A stretch of DNA of 18,868 nucleotides from JANLQX01 sp031423635 (lineage in GTDB: Bacteria > Actinomycetota > Acidimicrobiia > Acidimicrobiales > JANYDT01): positions 1 through 18,868 of the forward strand of contig JANPFX010000012.1 of the NCBI GenBank assembly GCA_031423635.1, written 5' to 3'. Of this stretch, positions 14,884-18,868 are shown one piece after another (the stretch's first letter is position 1; every line of letters begins with the position of its first letter). Made by a program: the position numbers and the translations under genes. The notes below the pieces were generated by a model, which was not told the DNA's origin, searched no databases, and saw nothing but the letters and a program-made list of their open reading frames with translations.

Positions 14884-16235
14884 AGGCTCCGGCGCTCGGC
14901 GTTCGCCGCAGTGTCGTCCTCGCCGCCGGTTGCGCGTTGGCGATCGCTCTGCTCGCCGGCGCACTCATACTGCGGATCCAGCTCCGAGGAGCGCTGGAAC
15001 GGTCCATCGGTGAACAGACCCTGACCCGCGCCCGAGCGGTAGCGACGCTGGTGGAGACCGGTGATTTCAGTCGCACCCTCGAACCGGACAACCGCACCCC
15101 CATTTGGGTCCAGGTGATCGAAGGACGACGCGTCCTGGCCTCCACCGCGAACATCGCAGTGCTGACCAAACCGTTCGCCTCCGTTCCAAGCACATCGCGG
15201 GCGACGTTGCACCGACGACGAAACTTGAGCATCGACACCGGAGAACGTGTTGCGGTAGCTACCGTCCCCGCGCGAATCGATGGACGACGTGTCACCGTGC
15301 TCGCGGCAAGTCCGCTCGATCTCGCCGACGCCAACGATCGACGGGTTGTTGTCTCCCTCGCCGTGGTGTTCCCTCTTCTTCTCCTGGTCGCGTGCGGGGT
15401 CGTGTGGTTGGCCGCGAAACGCGCCTTGCGGCCGGTGGAACGGATTCGGGCCGAAGTCGCCTCGATCACGAGCACCGACACCAGTAAACGCATACCGGTC
15501 CCCGGCACGAGGGATGAGATCGCCCACCTCGCCACCACGATGAATGACATGCTTCAACGACTCGACGCCGCATCGACGCGTCAACGTCGGTTCATCGCCG
15601 ACGCCAGCCACGAGCTCCGATCACCCCTTGCTTCCCTGCGGGCCCAGCTCGAATCCTCTGTGCATGACAGCACGCGCGAGAGCTGGGCGGAGTCCCTCGC
15701 CGACATGAGCATCGACCATGAACGCCTTGAGCACCTGGTGACCGATCTCCTCCTTCTCGCGCACCACGATGAAGGTGAACGGCTTTTCCTCGAGCCTGTC
15801 GACCTCGGCTACTTGGTTCGCCGCGAGGTGGCGAACCGCTTCCCCGCGAAAGGAATCGAGCGCACCATCGACGCCGAGAACGTGTTGATAAACGCGAACC
15901 CCGAAGCGATGGCGCGCATCGTTCGCAACCTCCTCGACAACGCCGAACGACACGCAACAACGCGGGTCGACGTCCGCGTCATGGCAACGCCCGAGGTTGC
16001 TGAACTCGTCGTGTCCGACGACGGCCCCGGCGTTCCGGTCCAGCATCGGCGTGCGGTGTTCGAACGCTTTGTGCGGCTCGACGAAGCACGCAGCGCCGAT
16101 GTAGGCGGCAGCGGACTCGGACTCGCCATCGTTGCCGAACTCGTGAGCGAGCACGCGGGAACCATCACGATCCGACCAACCGACGCCGGGGCCGTGTTTG
16201 TTGTTCAGGTCCCTCGCCTCCCCCCTGTGGGCTGA
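14880..16235 (+). CDS. Membrane sensor histidine kinase, partner of the response regulator
   Basis: The 451-residue kinase has two membrane helices (about residues 11-33 and 158-182) flanking an extracytoplasmic sensor of about 125 residues with no recognisable domain. HAMP follows (RALRPVERIRAEV...). The H-box 'FIADASHELRSPLASL' carries the phosphorylated His244. The ATPase domain shows 'VRNLLDNAERH' (N-box), 'SDDGPGVP' (G1) and 'GGSGLGLAIV' (G2). All key residues are present. The same architecture occurs in the dead kinase at 4682-5541, which aligns with it box by box. The signal is unknown; linkage to the flavin redox operon suggests envelope redox or metal state, as inference. Confidence 0.93.
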   Translation: MKAPALGVRRSVVLAAGCALAIALLAGALILRIQLRGALERSIGEQTLTRARAVATLVETGDFSRTLEPDNRTPIWVQVIEGRRVLASTANIAVLTKPFASVPSTSRATLHRRRNLSIDTGERVAVATVPARIDGRRVTVLAASPLDLADANDRRVVVSLAVVFPLLLLVACGVVWLAAKRALRPVERIRAEVASITSTDTSKRIPVPGTRDEIAHLATTMNDMLQRLDAASTRQRRFIADASHELRSPLASLRAQLESSVHDSTRESWAESLADMSIDHERLEHLVTDLLLLAHHDEGERLFLEPVDLGYLVRREVANRFPAKGIERTIDAENVLINANPEAMARIVRNLLDNAERHATTRVDVRVMATPEVAELVVSDDGPGVPVQHRRAVFERFVRLDEARSADVGGSGLGLAIVAELVSEHAGTITIRPTDAGAVFVVQVPRLPPVG

Positions 16236-16484
16236 CACGCTTCTCCGTGACGCAAGCCGCGGTATGTGGAGGAACACCGCCGGCGCGACAATCGTGAGGA
16301 GCGACGCCGCCGCGATGATCGTTGGTCGGTACGACGCCTCCCGCTCGCACTCAGGACTTCGTCAGAGGGCGTTTCATAGGTTGGGGTCGTTTCGTTGCGC
16401 TCAGAAACCCAGTTTGCGGGACCGGGCGACCAATCGAGCTGTCGGCCAACCTCGGAGAGTGCCGGGCGCCGGCGAGGACGTCGG

Positions 16485-17458
16485 ATGCCACTGGGATCGG
16501 CTCCCACCAGGGCGGTGGCCGACCCGCTTGCCTTCGGGCTGCTGGCCCTGCTGATCGGCTTCTATCGGCTTTCCCAGAACGGTCTCGGAGACCTGTACGA
16601 CACCGCAGCCGAGCTCAGCGGATCTCGCAGCATTCACGCGCTCTTCTTTTCGACATTCGACCGAGGCGGCTGATGCTGACCCCGATGAGCGTTGCGGTTG
16701 CGCGAAGCAACAATCCTGACGAGCTCCTTGTCCTTCTCACGATCGTGTCGCTCGCCGTGGTCGACTCGTTACGAGACCCGAGACTCCGTCACGTGCTCAT
16801 TGCCGGCCTTGCTGTTGGCTTGGCGTTCAACACGAAAGAACTGCAGGCCGTCGTCACTGTTCCGGCGATCCTTGCCGCATTGCTGTTCATCTCCCCGTTG
16901 CCGTTGCGACAACGAGCTGCCCGCACAGCAGCGTTCGCGGTAGTCGCCGCGGGGGTGAGTATCGCGTGGATCACGGCCGTCGACAGCGTCACGCCATCCG
17001 CTCGTCCATACATCCCGCACTCGACGGACAACACGGAAGCACGGCTCGCCTTCGGGTTCAACGGCACGCACCGAATCGCCAAGCTTGCCCAGTCCGGAAC
17101 CGAACGGGCCCGGACCGGTTGGTTCGTGACGTTGCGGCGCCTGGCTCCGCAACGAACGCTCTTCGGCAGGGTCTACAGCGCACAAACCAGTTGGTTGCTG
17201 CTCGCCGCACGTATCGGTGCCCTGGTCCTCGCGAGTCGTCGACCGTCCCGCATCACGTTTTTCCTCATGTTGTGGACTGGAATCCACGTGGCGGTGCTTG
17301 CCTACATGCCGGGCAAGTTCTCGGCGTACTACCTCGCCCCCCTCATACCCGGCATAGCCGCCTCGTTGCGTTCGCAGCAGACACCATCCTTCCCACTTCG
17401 TTCACGCCGAGGGACGGATGGACGCGGCCGGTCAACTGGACCGACACCGGCGCCTTGA
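16485..17458 (+). pseudogene. GT39-type membrane glycosyltransferase with internal deletion
   Basis: The N-terminal piece (ATG 16485, frame 3) has the first membrane helix 'LALLIGFYRLSQNGLGDLYD', then 'FFSTFDRGG', and stops at 16673. Within a few bases, frame 2 takes up 'LTPMSVAVARSNNPDELLVLL', which in intact relatives of the dolichyl-phosphate-mannose transferase-like family lies about a hundred residues further on. The family's 'DKPP...W' segment and the following helices are missing. The junction near 16668-16675 is therefore a deletion that also shifts the frame. The remainder (FNTKELQAVVTVPA, then MPGKFSAYYLAPLIPG) continues to 17458 and loses homology at the C-terminus. A functional enzyme is not expected. 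No promoter was seen, and nothing recognisable lies in 16236-16484 or 17459-17613. Confidence 0.75.
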
Positions 17459-17613
17459 GCATCTTGTTGGCGGCTGTCGCCATCCCGGCGGACGAGTGCC
17501 TCGTGGGGTCGAGGCTGGGCAGCACTCCCGTCCGAACGCTCCTGCGCCACATCAGATGTCGCGGATGGTGATCAGCATCGCCAGATCGCCGCTCCGACGC
17601 CGGCGATGAGCGG

Positions 17614-18096
17614 TCACCTCTTCGCGGCAGGGCGAAGGTTCTCCAGGAGTTCCTTCTTGTCGAACGCGAAGATCGGCATGGTCGCGGCATGCTCGTACAC
17701 CGGCACCGATGACGAATCGACGATCAGGATCCCGCTGCGCTGCATCCCGAACTTCGCACCGAGGCCAAGGTTTCGTTGCGCGTCAGCCGCCGCATCTCCA
17801 ACGACGAACTGGAATGTCGGGTACTTCTTCGTCAGCTTTGCCGCGGCCTGCACGCCGTCGGGGACGACGATCACAAGGCTCTTGCCCGACGACGAGATCT
17901 CGGTTGCGATTCCGGCGAGCTCGTTGAGGTGGTGAAGGCAAACGGGGCAGCTCGACGTGCGCATGAAGAGGAGGACCGCACCGTCGAGGCCGACGAGATC
18001 GGCGAGATCGGCGAGATCGGTGGTCGCGCCGTTGACGTTGACGAACGAGAGATTGGCAGGGGTGCGGATGAGTTGGGTGGATGTGGAAGTGGACAT
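17614..18096 (-). CDS. Thioredoxin-fold redoxin (peroxiredoxin-like, CxxC)
   Basis: From ATG 18096 the product is 160 residues. A beta-strand 'GAVLLFMRTSSCPVC' carries Cys50 and Cys53, as in AhpC/TSA-type or thioredoxin-like redox proteins. The remainder follows the fold (SLVIVVPDGVQAA, GILIVDSSSVPVY). It could reduce peroxides or move disulfides; no signal peptide is seen with this start. The frame is open upstream to GTG 18282, adding 62 low-complexity residues rich in Arg/Lys, and no nAnnnT element precedes either start, so the start is uncertain. A 9-bp tandem repeat lies in the 5' third. Confidence 0.75.
   Translation of the reverse strand: MSTSTSTQLIRTPANLSFVNVNGATTDLADLADLVGLDGAVLLFMRTSSCPVCLHHLNELAGIATEISSSGKSLVIVVPDGVQAAAKLTKKYPTFQFVVGDAAADAQRNLGLGAKFGMQRSGILIVDSSSVPVYEHAATMPIFAFDKKELLENLRPAAKR
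17995..18021. repeat. 9-bp tandem repeat, three copies
   Basis: The unit GAGATCGGC occurs at 17995-18003 and 18004-18012, and with a final T at 18013-18021. It lies in frame inside the redoxin gene and encodes part of a D-L-A repeat (DLADLADLVGL), so changes in copy number keep the frame. Confidence 0.8.
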
Positions 18097-18320
18097 TCCT
18101 GAGGCATCTGGTTCCGCCACACCGTTCTTGGGTGGCAGAAGGTTGGATGCCCGACGGCGTCGAAAGGATTCGCGCTTCTTCCAGAAGTCTTCGGATAGTT
18201 CACGCCCTGACCGTGACACGAACATGTTGGGCGCCTGGGCGGTGACCCAAGCGCGCTGCGGCCTTGCGTCGGGCGGGGTCACGCGAGACAGCGAGCCGTT
18301 CCCTTCGTGACGCGCTCGGA

Positions 18321-18833
18321 TCAGATCGGGATGTCGCTGCGGAGCGCGGCCATGTCGTCAGGCGATGGTTCTGCCCCGTGATGGGTCGCCTTGAAGAGCC
18401 AGCGATCGAGCACCAGGAAGCGTCCGACCCACACGAGCCCGAAGCCGGTGAGCTGGGCGAGGAACACCGCACCGCTTTCGATGATGACGGACTTGTCGGC
18501 GACCTCCTTCTCCACCAGCCAGGTCAGTGTCGTGGCGAACGTGACGCCGAGCATTGCGGCAATCCAGAACACGACCACCTGGGTTCGAAGGTTCTCCCGG
18601 TTCGTGTCGCGCCAAACCACGTACTTGTTGGCGAAGAAGTTCGGCAGCGTGAGGATGGCCGCGCTGACCAGCGACGCCTTCGTGTAGTCGCGGTCGAAGC
18701 TGAATCGGCCCAGCAGCTGGATGAAGACCTGGCCGAGCGGCACGAACACCACGGACACGCCAGCGTACCGGAGTTTCTTGCGCCCCGCATCGGTTTTCGC
18801 GTGTTCGACGAGAGCGGTCAGGGAGAACTTCAC
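18321..18833 (-). CDS. GtrA-family membrane protein
   Basis: The 170-residue protein has four hydrophobic segments, the GtrA topology. The start is 'KKLRYAGVSVVFVPLGQVF', and the conserved 'NFFANKYVVWRD' follows the second helix. GtrA-like proteins are linked to transfer of lipid-linked sugars across the membrane in cell-surface polysaccharide synthesis. The neighbouring dead GT39 gene suggests this was a surface-glycosylation area. GTG 18833 is chosen because TAGCGT ends 9 nt before it; GTG 18842 would directly abut the -10 element. The basic/acidic C-terminal tail (HHGAEPSPDD) is cytoplasmic. Confidence 0.85.
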   Translation of the reverse strand: MKFSLTALVEHAKTDAGRKKLRYAGVSVVFVPLGQVFIQLLGRFSFDRDYTKASLVSAAILTLPNFFANKYVVWRDTNRENLRTQVVVFWIAAMLGVTFATTLTWLVEKEVADKSVIIESGAVFLAQLTGFGLVWVGRFLVLDRWLFKATHHGAEPSPDDMAALRSDIPI

Positions 18834-18842
18834 AACGACCAC

Positions 18843-18848
18843 ACGCTA
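18843..18848 (-). promoter_or_regulatory. -10 element for GtrA-family gene
   Basis: TAGCGT on the minus strand, identical to the MATE -10 element, lies 9 nt before GTG 18833. Confidence 0.5.
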
Positions 18849-18868
18849 GCCCGGGTGTCCGGGGGCCC

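Noticed and set aside
16236..16484. Possible gene between the kinase and the GT39 remnant
   Set aside because: Reading frames here show no motif, start signal or -10 element; probably non-coding or decayed sequence.
17343..17690. Minus-strand ORF downstream of the redoxin
   Set aside because: No recognisable family, it overlaps the redoxin end and the GT39 remnant, and it has no promoter.
1..18868. Alternative genetic code with TGA as a sense codon
   Set aside because: Many intact genes end in TGA at the expected family length (for example 3366, 4380, 6445, 12049, 14881 and 16233), and Trp is encoded by TGG throughout.

Overview
The window is high-GC bacterial DNA with a dense, mostly single-gene layout on both strands. 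Protein flavour (DUF2520 protein, FMN-binding/ApbE/ferric-reductase operon, GT39 and GtrA membrane proteins), many GTG starts and near-universal leaderless promoters (nAnnnT about 6 nt before the start codon) suggest an actinobacterium, plausibly Acidimicrobiia. That placement is inference. No rRNA, tRNA, CRISPR array, insertion sequence or phage gene was seen.

Layout: (1) 1-4382 holds a 5'-truncated alpha/beta hydrolase, a convergent MATE exporter, a divergent MFS transporter and an epoxide-hydrolase-like enzyme. (2) 4383-5541 is a decayed area: a small unassigned membrane ORF and a sensor histidine kinase broken by three frameshifts and a nonsense codon. (3) 5542-9342 has an SGNH hydrolase, an N-acyl-D-amino-acid deacylase (minus strand) and, divergent from it, an AhpD/carboxymuconolactone-decarboxylase-like gene whose second active-site cysteine codon is an in-frame TGA. 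(4) 9343-12051 has a metallo-beta-lactamase-fold hydrolase, a divergent ATP-grasp gene interrupted by one in-frame TGA and closed by a terminator, and a Rossmann/DUF2520 gene. (5) 12052-16235 is a flavin-based extracytoplasmic electron-transfer module: a minus-strand operon of ferric-reductase-like membrane cytochrome, FMN-binding protein and ApbE flavin transferase, divergent from an OmpR-type response regulator and histidine kinase. (6) 16236-18868 has a GT39-type glycosyltransferase pseudogene with an internal deletion, a CxxC redoxin and a GtrA-family protein.

The most notable feature is 8350-9342. Reading through TGA 8983-8985 gives one 330-residue AhpD-like protein with Glu197, Cys209, Sec212 and His216. 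These match the spacing of the AhpD Glu/Cys/Cys/His active site exactly. A stem-loop with a 5-nt apical loop starts 24 nt after the TGA, where a bacterial SECIS element should sit. I read it as a selenoprotein with a CxxU redox motif. The selenium machinery (selA, selB, selC, selD) is not in the window and would need to be found elsewhere in the genome.

Two other in-frame TGAs, in the ATP-grasp gene and the broken kinase, fall at non-catalytic positions and look like gene decay.
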